From positions 16,370,501 through 16,434,500 of the forward strand of contig NC_088311.1 of assembly GCF_910592395.1 (NCBI RefSeq): a DNA stretch of 64,000 bases, read 5' to 3'. How positions within the stretch are numbered: position 1 is the first letter of the stretch; the number at the start of each line of letters is the position of its first letter. This document shows positions 12,901 to 21,034 of this stretch, piece after piece. Under the pieces are notes generated by a model. That model ran no database searches and was not told the origin of the DNA. It worked only from the letters and a program-made list of their open reading frames with translations. The stretch comes from Lineus longissimus (taxonomy: Eukaryota > Nemertea > Pilidiophora > Heteronemertea > Lineidae). The translations under genes were made by a program, and so were the position numbers.

Positions 12901-15900
12901 CGAATCGGTGTGCAGCTTTAGTTTGTTACTGGAAACCCATGTTTCTCCATGAAAAAATGATACACCGTTAAAATTTGCTAAAAAAGTAGCCCATACTGAC
13001 AGGTCAGCCTTGACATCTAGAGTTAAGCTAATGTGGTGATGTGGGTTGGTGAAACCAACAGTTAAATCTATGAGTCGTCTTAAAAAGGCACGACCCGGCA
13101 ACACCACTGAACATGCAAAATTTAACAAACCAATCAGAGATTGCAACTCTTGGAGACGGACCGTTCGTCTTGCTTGAAAACCGGATATTTGTGTGTGACA
13201 TTTGTGTAATTTATCAGGCGGTAAGCTTGCTTTAAACTTAATGGTATCCAAGACTATGCCTACGAAAGGCATAACCCTATCGGGCCCAAAAGTCTTCTCA
13301 ATAACTAAGGGCACACCTAAGTCATCACACAGCTTTTTGAAGAGCCCTAATTGTCGTTGGCAGTTGGCAAAACCGTGCACCATCAATAGGAAATCATCCA
13401 GAATGTGAACCATAGATTGTATGTGCAACTTTTTTATGGCTATCCATTCTAACGCCGTACTCAACGCTTCAAAAATAGAGCAACTACTACCGCAACCCAT
13501 AGGCAAAACCTTATCGTAATAATATTTGCCCTCCCAGGTAAAACCGAGCAAGTGATAGTCATCAGGATGAATGGGAATAATGCGAAAAGCTGACTTGATG
13601 TCAGTTTTCGCCAAAAAGACTGGGTTGGGGACCGTTTTAATCCTTGCAATAGCGTCAAGAATAGACGCGTATTGCACATGCTTACAATCTGCTGGAATGC
13701 CATCGTTTACCGAAGACCCCTCAGGGAATGAAAGATGGTGAATCATTCTGAATTCACCAGGGGTCTTTTTAGGAACAACCCCTAAAGGCGAAACATGAAA
13801 ATTTTGAAAAGGTGGACTATCAAAAGGGCCGGCAATACGCCCGGCTTGTAACTCTTTCTGAATTTTAGAGGATACTATATGTTTATGTTGCTTTGCCGAC
13901 TTTAAATTTTCACAAATGAGGGATTCCATGTTACCAGCATAGTGTAAACGAAACCCGACAGAAAAACCCGACTTCAAATAATGTAATTTCACCGGGTCAT
14001 AACCGGAGAGGTAGGCACACAAGGTGTTAACTTTGACCGGGGATGGGAGAACGGAATGAGAAGCACTAATATTTAGGGTTGGATCATTAATGTTCTTTGG
14101 TCGTGGTATCACCTTGCTTTGAAGAGCCTTTTTGGGTGTAACACTTGGAGGTAGGGTGTTTACCCTTGCACTTAGCGCAAGTGTGCTGGAATTTGCACTT
14201 GGCGCCTCTGTTGCATTTGCCTGTATTTTGGTAGACAAAGCAGGTGCCTTTGGGTAAGCCGTTGGAGGCTTTGTTAGCACGAAAGGGCTGATTCTTACCG
14301 CCGGAAATGGTTTTGTCACTGGCGGAAAGATCAGAACTCCCTCTTGTATGGGCCTTCATGTACAAGGTGTGTACCACTTCCAACCAGTCAAGAGGTTCCT
14401 CTTGACGCCACTTGCGAAAATTCCCGTCATAGTAGCGTCAATCCCCTCCCTCGTGCGCAATCTCTTTCACTAATGCCGAGTACCGTACCAATTTATATAC
14501 ATCATTTGGGAATTTCATCCCATAGACCGATGCGAAAACATCAAAGCACGACAACCACTGTATAAGTGACAAAGGCTTGTCTTTAGTTACTTTACCAAAT
14601 GACAAGGAGATGGGCACCCCATCCTCATCTGTTGATATGACAATTGGCTTGGGTTTGTCCTTATAGGTTTTCAAGAACTTGTGGAAATCCACATATTTCC
14701 CGGCCCAAACTTTCTCTCTGATCCTGTCGGAGACACCGTAATATAACGGACGGGCCACCGAGAGAAGAGAACCATTTATGTCTCTACCAGTGAACGACGG
14801 TTCGCCTATATCTCCCTCACCGTTAGTATTGGCGCTGCTTGTCTGGCGTTGGTTTGACAATTCCAACTGAGCTGCAGATCCTGCTGCCGACGACGGACCC
14901 TGATTCGACTGAAGCTGACTGTTCTGCATGACTCCTTGCGTGGTAGCCGATACCGCCCCCGAAGACGGACCATACTGTAACTGCGGCTGAGTAGTATTGA
15001 GCGGTAATCCAGTAGCACCGAGAGACGCATTGCTGGTGGTAACATTGTTAGTCCTGGCCATCATGTCCATCATGGTGGACATAAACGTCCTCATTTCAGT
15101 AAACATAGCACTAACGTCTGTTCCGCTCGGTCCCGAATTCGTTTGGTCGTTGCGCCTCTTAGTGACTTTTTTCTTCTGCCTCTTGGGACCTGTTGGATTT
15201 TGGGCTGCCCCTTCGGGTGCTGGCACCGGCACCAATGGAGTATCTTCCTCATCCGCTTGGCGACGTCGCTTGCTCTGTCTAGTCCTCTGTGTATTGGACG
15301 CCATGGTCTAGAAAAGAACAGCGTGATTGTTAATATATATGAGCTTTAAGAAAACAGCATCACCACAAATTGTGCAAGTGAGGAGAGATAACTCTCAGCA
15401 CACTACCGCCTCATGCAGGGTATCGAGAGCGCCCATTGATAAACAACCTAGATACCAACCCATCGGGTGTCTATTGGTTTCAAAACACAGAACACCAAGA
15501 CAGGAGTACATGATATCTAAGATTGCTTTTAGTCAAATGAGAAGCAAAGATCCAACTACAGTTGAGAGCATCATAATTAACGTGCAGAGCCTGAAACTTC
15601 ATGCACTATACGAACAATTGTGCAAGTGAGGAGAGATAGCCCTCAGCACAATACCGCCTCATGCAGGGTATCGATAGCGCACACTGTCAAGTGAGAAGCA
15701 ACGATCCAACTACAGTTGAGAGCATCATAAATGCGCAGAGCCTAAGACCCATACACAAGGTAGATATGTGGAGTGCCCAAGACACATACACAAGACAATG
15801 TGGTGAGGAGAGATAGCCCTCAGCACAATACCGCCTCATGCAGGGTATCGATAGCGCACACTGTCAAGTGATAAGCAACGATCCAACTACAGTTGAGAGC

Positions 15901-18900
15901 ATCATAAATGCGCAGAGCCTAAGACCCATACACAAGGTAGATATGTGGAGTGCCCAAGACACATACACAAGACAATGTGCAGGAATAAAGGGGGAAGCTC
16001 CCTCCTAGCACAACCAGCCCATTGCAGGGTATCAAAGCCCAAACTGTTGAAACCATAACATCGCACCAACTATGGGTTCGCGATATCAAGGGCGGGCTTC
16101 AAATTGGTTGGGAGCAATGATCCAACTACAAGGGCATCATAAATGAGCAGAGCCTAAGACTCACACCCAAGGTAAACAAGCGCACAGTGCCTGACGGCCC
16201 ATGCACCCAACTTAATAAGCATATGAACCGTATGCTATTGAGCTAACGAACTAAAGCAATAAGCTTCAGTAAGACATCTAACCTAGCTACTCATAGCAGA
16301 TGTGACAGCGGAACGCACGCTGCGGTACAATTTGAGGTTTCCCAATGGGTTCATATGGACGCTGTCCCTGTTATAAATGTTACTAGTAGGCTGGGAAACG
16401 CCTTTATGAAGCCATAACTTCACCGGTATGCGACCCAAAGGGTCACAAAAATCTATCAAGTAACCATTAGTTCTGAAGACCTTGTCATTGTACACTTCAA
16501 CGGATAGGTCTTGGGTGCGTGTTTTAAGGCGCTTGACTAAGCCGCCTACAAAAACTTTCCTTAAAGATGTTATCTTTGAAATGTATAACTCCACCAACTC
16601 CGATACTGAGTACGCTACAGTAAAGGGGGCGGACGCAGAGCTTAGAGCATCTAGATCATTTGAACCAATCTGCAGAAATAGCACATGGGGCTGGAAAATC
16701 ATCAGCTCCTCCCATATGGTCGCGTTTGAGCCCAAACTTGCGACAGTACCGCCACCGATATGGTGCCAACTAACACTACAATTAGCTAAGTCTAACCAGT
16801 TTGGCCGGGGGAGTGGTGGAGCCACATTACTAAACTGCTGCATAAATGGAAAATCTCGTGAGAATTCCATCAACCTACGCACGTAACTGTGACCTACAAT
16901 AGCTACTTTGGTCTGCTGAATCGCAGTCATGGTTCTAGCTACTATATACAAGAAAGCTAGAAAGTATACTCCCCAGGTTAAAACGTTGGAATAAAAAACC
17001 GGTACTCCAAGGATAAATTCAGGAACGAAATATGTTGGAAACGAAATAATTAAACAACTTGTTCGTCTCACTGCAACCTGGCAAGTAATAAAGCTCTTGC
17101 CCCTTGAAGCTAGCTAGCCCCTTGAAACCAGCTTGGGACCCTAGCTAGAATCTGATTGGTCAGCCATATTCCTGGACACTCCCCGACCTGGCTGATTAGC
17201 ATGTGGTGAGGGCTGAACAAGTTGATTAGGTTATCCCACATAAAATCCATTATGTCAGTCTATTGTTTATAGTTTACATAATGAGCATTTGTTTCTGAAA
17301 TTGTCATGAAAAGAATTCAATCTTCAAATTGTTTAACAATCAGAGTAAGCATTAAGAGTACAGATCAGCAAAGGATTTACTAATATTCATTTTATTTTGG
17401 CTTAAAGTGTATTTTATCTTTATTCCAGGGGTAGAAAGATTTACGAGCCTCCACGCTACATGTCTGTCAGTCATGCTGCCCAACAATTCATGGAAATAAT
17501 AGAAAACAGGAAGAAAAGTGGGACAGAGAAATTAGGTAAATATTTTTCACACTATGAATGCAACAAGAGGTTAACATCGGACGTCGTGGGGTGTTTTTTG
17601 TGAGTTGGTGTTAAAATTTTCACAACTCCGTTTTCTGTTTTCAGTCGTGATGTTCATGACGTAGAATGGCTACCGGGTCAAAGGGACTGAGTGCTTAAGG
17701 ATCCATCCATTGGATTGTGACTGCATGAAAAACTACCTGGGTGAACTGATAGGCTCACTGTTGGGGAGTCTATACAACACTGCTGTGTCCGTCGTCGTCG
17801 TTATCTGTATCTTGTTTGAAAAAAAGTGGTACGTTTCTTAACTGCTAGAGCTACAGCTAGTAACAGAACTAAGTATCGTGTCGTACCGTCGCCGAATCTT
17901 ACCGTGATCGCGTCCTTGCACTATACTGTCCTAGGTTGGCCTGATGAGGGCGCAGTACGAACCGCGTATCGTCACCTAAATCCCATCGGCTCGTATCGTC
18001 GTAATTGTCGGGTCCTACTTGATGTTTTTTCGGTTCGTGTTTAATTTCGGACCATACCTGAATTTACCTCGGCCCTAATCTACATGTTGTCTGCTGGTTC
18101 CTGACCAAAAAATAAAATGTTATCATACTTCAAATTGACCAATCATCCTTGTTACGTTCCCGGTTTTGATTGGTCTTATATAATTCCACGGGAAATTGAA
18201 GTTTCTTTAGCATGAAGAATTTACAGGAAAGTTGACATTCACTTTCTTGTCAACAGGGCAAAATGGGTAAGTTTTATCAAGCTTCAAACTTATCCACAAA
18301 TATAAGCACTTATATTCTAACCTTAGCCAATGATTATCACGTTTGACACAGATGAAGTTATGACATGTTTTCAATCGAAGTATGTACCTGCGACCTTGTT
18401 ATTATGGTAGGTTCTCCTAGCAAGGATACATCACGTATCATATGGGTTTTTGTTTTGACCTAATTTTCAAGGTCACCGAGGTCAAATGGCGTAAATTGTC
18501 CGTTGGAGTGTAACTATAGCACGTTTCTTAACCGCTAAAGCTATGAACCTGAAATTTGGTGCGAATGACTCCCTACGTCATATAATCTCTGACACCGAAT
18601 TGATCTGATTCTCAACTTGGCCACCAGGTGGCCAAAACTAAAAAAGGTTAAAGTGCAATATCTAGCTTATTAGCGACTTGTTTACGATGATATTTTTATG
18701 GTAGGTACTCCATGCCAGGATACAGCACATATCCTACGGTTTTTTGATTTGACCTAATTTTCAAGGTCACAGAGGTCAAATTGCATCTATTTGCTGTTTG
18801 TAACTGTGGCATGTTTCCTAACCGCAAAAGCTATGAACTTGTACACAAGACTCCCTCTGTCATGTAACCTCTGACACCAAATTTCAGTCTGATCTGATTC

Positions 18901-20101
18901 TCCAGGGGCCAAAACTAATAAAGGTAAAAAGTGCATTATCTCGTTATATATTTGTGGCTTGTTTTCGATTATATTTTTATGGTAGGTACTCCAATTAAGG
19001 ATGCATCACATGTCATAACGACTTTGGTTTGACCTATGTAGCATGTTTCTTAACCAGAATGAATTCCTAACCACCAAATATCTATACGGTGAGCACATGG
19101 CCCCTGGTCGTTTCATTTTACAAAGCTTCTGCACCTAATTTAAAAATTGGGTAGGCAGGTCGGGAGATGTAAAGGGAGGCCACAACTCACAGGGTACTGA
19201 GGTTTGGAACTAAGATTGTCTGATAAGGGGCATTCCGGTGTAATAAGACTTAATATGTACACAATGATGTTCATGGATTCACTCACATTAGGGTGCTTTC
19301 ATGGTCACGTGTCATGATATGGCGATCATTTGGGTTTTATTTTCTGTAAAATGCTTTACTTCAGCATGCATTTTTGATGCACTTTTCACATGCCCAAACA
19401 TGTCCATTTCAACTGGCAGGTAATCAATAAAGTTATCATGTCCGTGTTTGGCAACGGATCTAACAACTTTTAAAGGAGACGTCTTCGCCCTCACAATCAA
19501 AAGTGACGTTTACAAAAATCCCTGTATCGCTGGTTAAATCCAACAGAATCTTTATTGAAGTGTTCTTTAAAACTAACATGTTAGATTAATCATCCTGTCA
19601 TTAAACATCATTGCTTAGTACAACTAGCCCTTAAACATTTCGCTGCTGTATCGGCCACATGGTCAGAAATATCATCTGTTCAAGAAACGTTGGTACCTGT
19701 GCCGATTATTTCCAAAGGAGATGGTGCTCATGAGCGAACCTTCACAGATGTACTGCTGTATTCTTTCAATACAGCCAACTTTTTTTTTCTGTTGTGGGCA
19801 AGAAAAGTGATGTAGCTTATTCGCCCATGATAGTGATAGAGTATTTAAATGATAACTTAACCTTGCTTTGCTTCCTCCTTCAGCAGTGGATGAGAATACG
19901 ATAAGCATTGGGATTGCCAGAGTTGGGTCTGACGACCAGAAGATCGTAGCAGGATCTCTTAAACAATTAGTGGATGTAGATCTAGGAGGACCGTTACATT
20001 CTCTTGTGATATCTGGACGGATGCATGCATTAGAAATAGAATATCTAAAGCAGTTTAGCCTTGACATTGATATGCTCAACAGGATAAGTGAACAGATTTA
20101 G
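817..20101 (+). CDS. DPH5: Diphthine synthase (DPH5), 3' part of a spliced gene
   Basis: Five exons (817-925, 5599-5719, 9518-9557, 17429-17535, 19884-20101) join in frame, with matching phases at every junction, into a protein that closely follows the animal DPH5 C-terminal two thirds. DPH5 is the SAM-dependent methyltransferase that methylates the modified histidine of elongation factor 2 during diphthamide synthesis in the cytosol. Recognisable segments in order are [14 protein letters not shown], the [16 protein letters not shown] stretch, [26 protein letters not shown] and [16 protein letters not shown]...[13 protein letters not shown]. The N-terminal exons must lie before position 1. 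All junctions are GT..AG and no frame break is seen, so the gene looks functional. Its four visible introns (4.7, 3.8, 7.9 and 2.3 kb) are filled with transposons. Confidence 0.93.
926..2054. other. DPH5 intron sequence, nothing recognised
   Basis: This is AT-rich intronic sequence without coding potential or obvious terminal repeats. Confidence 0.4.
2064..2518. mobile_element. Mutator-like MITE with 9-bp target duplication
   Basis: The ends are inverted repeats of about 90 bp (2064-2155 and 2430-2518, starting CGCAGTGGAT, roughly 88% identical by eye). They are flanked on both sides by the perfect 9-mer TTATGATTA (2055-2063 and 2519-2527). A 9-bp duplication with long inverted ends is the hallmark of Mutator-like elements. 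The roughly 270-bp core has no convincing gene, so this is a non-autonomous copy. Confidence 0.8.
2528..3490. other. DPH5 intron sequence, nothing recognised
   Basis: No protein similarity or repeat structure was recognised here. The short open frame at 2896-3153 has no motif I know. Confidence 0.35.
3491..3990 (+). pseudogene. piggyBac-like 5' fragment
   Basis: It begins at a TTAA (3491-3494) followed by CCCTTTGACCCTGAGC, the usual start of piggyBac elements, which duplicate TTAA. From about 3702 a start codon reads MARRK and, across frame breaks, acidic residues typical of piggyBac transposase N-termini ([26 protein letters not shown]). The catalytic domain is absent. The 3' boundary is unsure; a gagggTTAA at 4131-4139 could be the other end, but it overlaps the next element. 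Confidence 0.5.
4316..4687 (+). pseudogene. P2X7 C-terminal-like zinc protein, one in-frame stop
   Basis: A start at 4316 leads into a serine/acidic N-terminus ([11 protein letters not shown]), the motif EPYMFEP, and an acidic run. An in-frame TAG at 4466-4468 follows, and the same frame continues with HGRPADIAK and a C-R-C-x2-C cluster ([14 protein letters not shown]). This order (acidic N-terminus, EPYMFEP-type box, GRP and W/G-C-x-C-x2-C) is typical of the P2X7 C-terminal-domain-like proteins abundant in marine invertebrate genomes. The later zinc ligands look degraded. The function of these proteins is unknown; here the frame lies within a TIR element. Confidence 0.5.
4863..5168 (-). CDS. 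THAP zinc-finger DNA-binding domain
   Basis: The 101-residue frame starts MVYC and contains the THAP C2CH signature: C-x4-C at residues 4 and 9, a FHEFPK box, an RKxW segment, LCSDHF with the C and H ligands, and the closing LKTAVPT (AVPTIF-type) box. THAP domains bind DNA in P-element-type transposases and in host factors. Only the domain is encoded before the stop, so either an exon follows or the protein is truncated. It sits inside the TIR-bounded element at 4076-5473, in antisense to DPH5. Confidence 0.8.
   Translation of the reverse strand: MVYCVATNCVKDSTNNNRMTDGTHFHEFPKPVERERRKLWIRKCKRLECWKPGPSAKLCSDHFIDTDYHMKPDICIQLNIKCHLLKTAVPTMSVAFNARGC
5599..5719 (+). CDS. DPH5: DPH5 exon ([13 protein letters not shown]...LCLL)
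   Basis: The acceptor is tgtttcag and the donor is gtaagt. The 121-bp exon starts in phase 0 and ends one base into an Asp codon that the next exon completes. The encoded [15 protein letters not shown] segment matches DPH5. Confidence 0.93.
5930..6977. repeat. R1 repeat, left part of an interrupted copy
   Basis: About 300-bp units repeat here. Each contains cttggccaccagggggccaaaac, aaaagtgcaatatctcgcttatt, atttttatggtaggt, gatttgacctactttcaaggtcacagaggtcaaa and tggcacgtttcttaacc. The copy breaks off at cgacttgttttt, where another R1 copy is inserted, and its sequence resumes at about 8019 (atgagatttttatggtaggtactcc). Confidence 0.8.
6978..8015. repeat. R1 repeat, complete copy nested in another R1
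   Basis: It starts GGCTCACCGTAGGGGAGTCTAT, followed by a (cgtcgtccgt) tract, and ends TACGGTGAGCACAATGGCCCCTGGCCG. The subterminal GCTCACCGTA and TACGGTGAGC are reverse complements. It interrupts the R1 copy of 5930-8060, with ttttt on both sides, which supports true mobility. No coding capacity was seen. Confidence 0.7.
7500..7545 (+). repeat. tRNA-like B-box fragment (SINE remnant)
   Basis: The stretch ggtcgtgagttcaaaccccggtcaagg carries a RNA polymerase III B-box (GTTCAAACC) in a tRNA T-arm-like setting. It is followed by a T-rich tract. No cloverleaf or A-box is seen, so this is at most a tRNA-derived SINE relic. Confidence 0.35.
8021..9517. other. DPH5 intron 2, right part
   Basis: R1 sequence continues to about 8110. 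The rest has no recognised gene. Open frames on both strands around 8063-8408 lack motifs. Confidence 0.4.
9518..9557 (+). CDS. DPH5: DPH5 micro-exon ([12 protein letters not shown])
   Basis: This is a 40-bp exon between the acceptor ctctctttcag and the donor gtgaga. It completes the split Asp codon from the previous exon and leaves two bases of an Arg codon for the next. The short length makes it easy to miss. The following intron contains the Ngaro element. Confidence 0.92.
9909..10223 (-). repeat. Ngaro split repeat B2
   Basis: About 315 bp matches 10533-10847 without visible difference (from tttatgcagtctcccaataac to gcaaggggtcaaccacc). This is the outer right end of the element in its own orientation. 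Confidence 0.9.
10281..10535 (-). repeat. Ngaro split repeat A2
   Basis: About 254 bp matches 17037-17290. It is joined directly to B1, and about 57 bp of private sequence (10224-10280) separates it from B2. Confidence 0.9.
10533..10847 (-). repeat. Ngaro split repeat B1
   Basis: This is the copy of 9909-10223 lying next to the coding region. Confidence 0.9.
10848..11593 (-). other. Ngaro region between recombinase gene and B1
   Basis: Non-coding, with a poly-T run near 10905-10925 and a short direct repeat (agctgcagcctaagactgac at about 11420 and 11525). No gene seen. Confidence 0.6.
11594..12535 (-). CDS. Tyrosine recombinase of Ngaro element
   Basis: A 313-residue integrase of the lambda/phage type. 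An N-terminal helical domain (residues about 20-115) is followed by the catalytic domain with the R-H-x-x-R-Y set: R in FLRIGELV, the [10 protein letters not shown] box and Y in FRRYIR near the C terminus. In Ngaro and DIRS elements this enzyme inserts a circular DNA intermediate into the genome, which explains the absence of a target duplication. The frame overlaps the end of the RT gene by about 67 bp in another phase, as is usual in these elements. It looks intact. Confidence 0.93.
   Translation of the reverse strand: MARLLPNGDSTRYVAREVTDSLNTLLGAVLSESSRQGYCRAWSIYVQFCHRSLPGQPLAPLSVTNCSLFVAYLFSQKYAPATIASYLSAVCFFMKWGGYPDPSASFIVRKLLGAAQNLQARADLRLPITKSILATLLASIPRVYSVQYQQRLVAAMFSTAFHAFLRIGELVPKSTQTTASCLQFSDVSTTNSEALISILRFKSSKAQGPQCIHIQASLPPCPVSTLTRFMAVRGSTAGPLFLSESGRPVIRREFDLILKTMLNFCGLDSSRFKGHSFRIGAASDAAMQGKSDAQIRLLGRWSSDAFRRYIRIN
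12469..14319 (-). CDS. Reverse transcriptase / RNase H of Ngaro element
   Basis: A 616-residue polyprotein. After a proline-rich linker (about residues 1-130) the RT domain shows [25 protein letters not shown], the LPMGCGSS block and the catalytic ILDDFLL (an LDD in place of the common YxDD, typical of DIRS/Ngaro). RNase H follows with [17 protein letters not shown] and CDNDAVV carrying the acidic residues. The frame overlaps the gag end upstream and the recombinase gene downstream, so frameshifting or reinitiation is presumably used. No internal stop was seen. Confidence 0.93.
   Translation of the reverse strand: MTKPFPAVRISPFVLTKPPTAYPKAPALSTKIQANATEAPSANSSTLALSARVNTLPPSVTPKKALQSKVIPRPKNINDPTLNISASHSVLPSPVKVNTLCAYLSGYDPVKLHYLKSGFSVGFRLHYAGNMESLICENLKSAKQHKHIVSSKIQKELQAGRIAGPFDSPPFQNFHVSPLGVVPKKTPGEFRMIHHLSFPEGSSVNDGIPADCKHVQYASILDAIARIKTVPNPVFLAKTDIKSAFRIIPIHPDDYHLLGFTWEGKYYYDKVLPMGCGSSCSIFEALSTALEWIAIKKLHIQSMVHILDDFLLMVHGFANCQRQLGLFKKLCDDLGVPLVIEKTFGPDRVMPFVGIVLDTIKFKASLPPDKLHKCHTQISGFQARRTVRLQELQSLIGLLNFACSVVLPGRAFLRRLIDLTVGFTNPHHHISLTLDVKADLSVWATFLANFNGVSFFHGETWVSSNKLKLHTDSAGSLGFAAIFGSHWVAGAWPTQWKSFHITLLELYPIVAALFVWGHLWRNNSIVFLCDNDAVVHIINKQSSKDKRVMVLMRKLVLRCLELNIRFQAKHIPGKFNYLPDLISRFQVDKARRLAPWLDSSPTEIPQDMLPERLPIH
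14087..15304 (-). pseudogene. Gag-like gene of Ngaro element, one in-frame TGA
   Basis: The frame starts at 15304 with a basic, low-complexity N-terminus ([18 protein letters not shown]) and a Gln/Ser-rich middle. A conserved domain runs up to AHEGGD and is cut by TGA at 14438-14440. The same frame continues ([15 protein letters not shown]...) to a cysteine/histidine zinc motif ([20 protein letters not shown], then C-x2-C-x4-H-x4-C) and stops at 14087. The continuity around the TGA suggests a single nonsense change, or readthrough. Gag would package the RNA template. Confidence 0.8.
15305..16282 (-). repeat. Tandem 177-bp repeats between gag and SGNH genes
   Basis: The units begin gtgaggagagata(g)ccctcagcac at about 15378, 15626 and 15803. 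The last two are nearly identical over about 177 bp, and further degenerate pieces follow to about 16200. There is no coding potential. They probably belong to the 5' non-coding part of the Ngaro element. Confidence 0.75.
16283..16930 (-). CDS. SGNH (GDSL) hydrolase carried by the Ngaro element
   Basis: Read from the ATG at 16930 (MTAIQQ), a 215-residue alpha/beta hydrolase. Block I is IVGHSYV with the nucleophile Ser15, a glycine-rich HHIGGGTV fits block II, the IGSNDL box is block III, and DSVHMN near the C terminus provides the Asp and His of block V. SGNH/esterase domains have been reported in some Ngaro and CR1 elements; their role in transposition is not settled. The open frame extends upstream to 17071 through a hydrophobic stretch ([11 protein letters not shown]) into repeat A1, so a membrane-anchored longer form is possible. 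Confidence 0.85.
   Translation of the reverse strand: MTAIQQTKVAIVGHSYVRRLMEFSRDFPFMQQFSNVAPPLPRPNWLDLANCSVSWHHIGGGTVASLGSNATIWEELMIFQPHVLFLQIGSNDLDALSSASAPFTVAYSVSELVELYISKITSLRKVFVGGLVKRLKTRTQDLSVEVYNDKVFRTNGYLIDFCDPLGRIPVKLWLHKGVSQPTSNIYNRDSVHMNPLGNLKLYRSVRSAVTSAMSS
17037..17290 (-). repeat. Ngaro split repeat A1
   Basis: The 5' end of the element in its own orientation, matching A2. An open frame starting MRRTSC begins in this repeat and runs into the SGNH gene. Confidence 0.9.
17429..17535 (+). CDS. DPH5: DPH5 exon ([13 protein letters not shown]...)
   Basis: The acceptor is tttattccag and the donor is gtaaat. It encodes the [13 protein letters not shown] block followed by a charged helix ([14 protein letters not shown]). 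It lies 138 bp beyond the end of the Ngaro element. Confidence 0.93.
17752..19112. repeat. R1 repeat copy with internal insertion
   Basis: It starts ggctcactgttggggagtctatacaacactgctgtgtccgtcgtcg and ends acggtgagcacatggcccctggtcg. Three or so internal units each carry the ggccaccag and aaggtcac(c/a)gaggtcaaa motifs. Between about 17857 and 18390 an unrelated segment interrupts it. It sits in DPH5 intron 4. Confidence 0.75.
19884..20101 (+). CDS. DPH5: DPH5 last coding exon
   Basis: The acceptor cttcctccttcag precedes 19884 and the frame closes at a TAG at 20099-20101. It encodes the [13 protein letters not shown] and [13 protein letters not shown] motifs near the C terminus. The tail after the LHSLVISG strand is short and diverges from the vertebrate tail, as is common for this protein. 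No AATAAA lies close behind the stop; the nearest plausible one I noticed is near 21812. Confidence 0.92.
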
Positions 20102-20557
20102 GAAGAGAGTACGTTGATGGTGCTGGAAGATGTGTTCGAATCTTTGAAGGAATTCATTGTCTGGCTTCTGAATATCATGTGTGGTATATCTAGCTGGAAT
20201 CTTTGACCAAAGGCTTGCCCACGGAACCCAAAAGAAGGGCAACGATTAGGCTCAACCTGCAACACATAGAGATGATCCTTTGAAAATGAGATAAAGTCCA
20301 TGCAGCTTAGTGAGGTTGCAACTCAAAACCATAAGAGGTGAAAGAAGACAGTGTATGACCTTTTTACATACACTTTAAAATTTGCAATTCTAACTATATT
20401 ACTTCATGTTGCATGCCATACCTATTTTTTCTACAGTTGGTTGATATCACCAAATATCAAACAACTTAGAATTTCAACTTTCAAAACTTTTCATGAGATT
20501 TTTAGCTCAGCTGACAAGCTGAGCTATTCATATGAGTAAATGGTAGAATGAATGTCC

Positions 20558-20600
<43 letters not shown>

Positions 20601-21034
20601 CGTTAAACAGGCACGTTTCAAAACTATGGTGGATAGGCGATAGATTTTCCCTCTGAGGCATTGAGACCCTTCAGGACTCCTGAATAGACCAAATGTGGGT
20701 CCGGCAGGATGAGCGGTTTGGCCACTAGGTGGCACCGAGCGAAATTTTCCAAAAACTTTGCCAGCAGCTGATTTCTCCTAATTCTTCAAGTTGGGGATCA
20801 TGAATCAAATCTAATCTTATAGAGCAAAGCTTTCTCTTTCATTATCAATAGGCGTGGTTCATGAATTTCTCACCAGGTGGTGTTACTGGCGCAATTTAGT
20901 GAGCACCCCCCAAGAAGAGCATTTTAAATTTCGCGCAAGTTATCCCATGCGCAGCGAACGTCACGTCTCGGAGTCTGCGCAGTTCAGACGTAAGGAGACC
21001 ATGCTATGGAATAGATCGCGTTCTGTCAATTCGG
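20102..21034. repeat. Region after DPH5 stop, with (TCTG)n microsatellite and R1-like hairpin
   Basis: A hairpin agctcagctgacaagctgagct at about 20503-20524 is followed by a (TCTG)n run at 20551-20601, the arrangement seen at the 5' end of R1 copies. About 20870-21034 is CpG-rich and ends with a good donor (ggag|gtaagt). No coding gene seen. Confidence 0.4.

Larger units (their letters stand above)
9909..17290 (-). mobile_element. Ngaro-type tyrosine-recombinase retrotransposon, nearly intact
   Basis: Read on the - strand the order is A1 (17290-17037), SGNH hydrolase, gag, RT/RNase H, tyrosine recombinase, B1 (10847-10533), A2 (10535-10281), B2 (10223-9909). The two A copies (about 254 bp) and the two B copies (315 bp) look identical by eye. 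This A1-ORFs-B1-A2-B2 split-direct-repeat layout is the defining structure of Ngaro elements, which integrate by a tyrosine recombinase instead of a DDE integrase. Apart from one stop in gag all frames are open, so insertion was recent. The element lies antisense in DPH5 intron 3. Confidence 0.93.

Noticed and set aside
17826-18044. 72-residue open frame inside an R1 copy
   Set aside because: No recognisable domain; it lies in a segment that interrupts the repeat.
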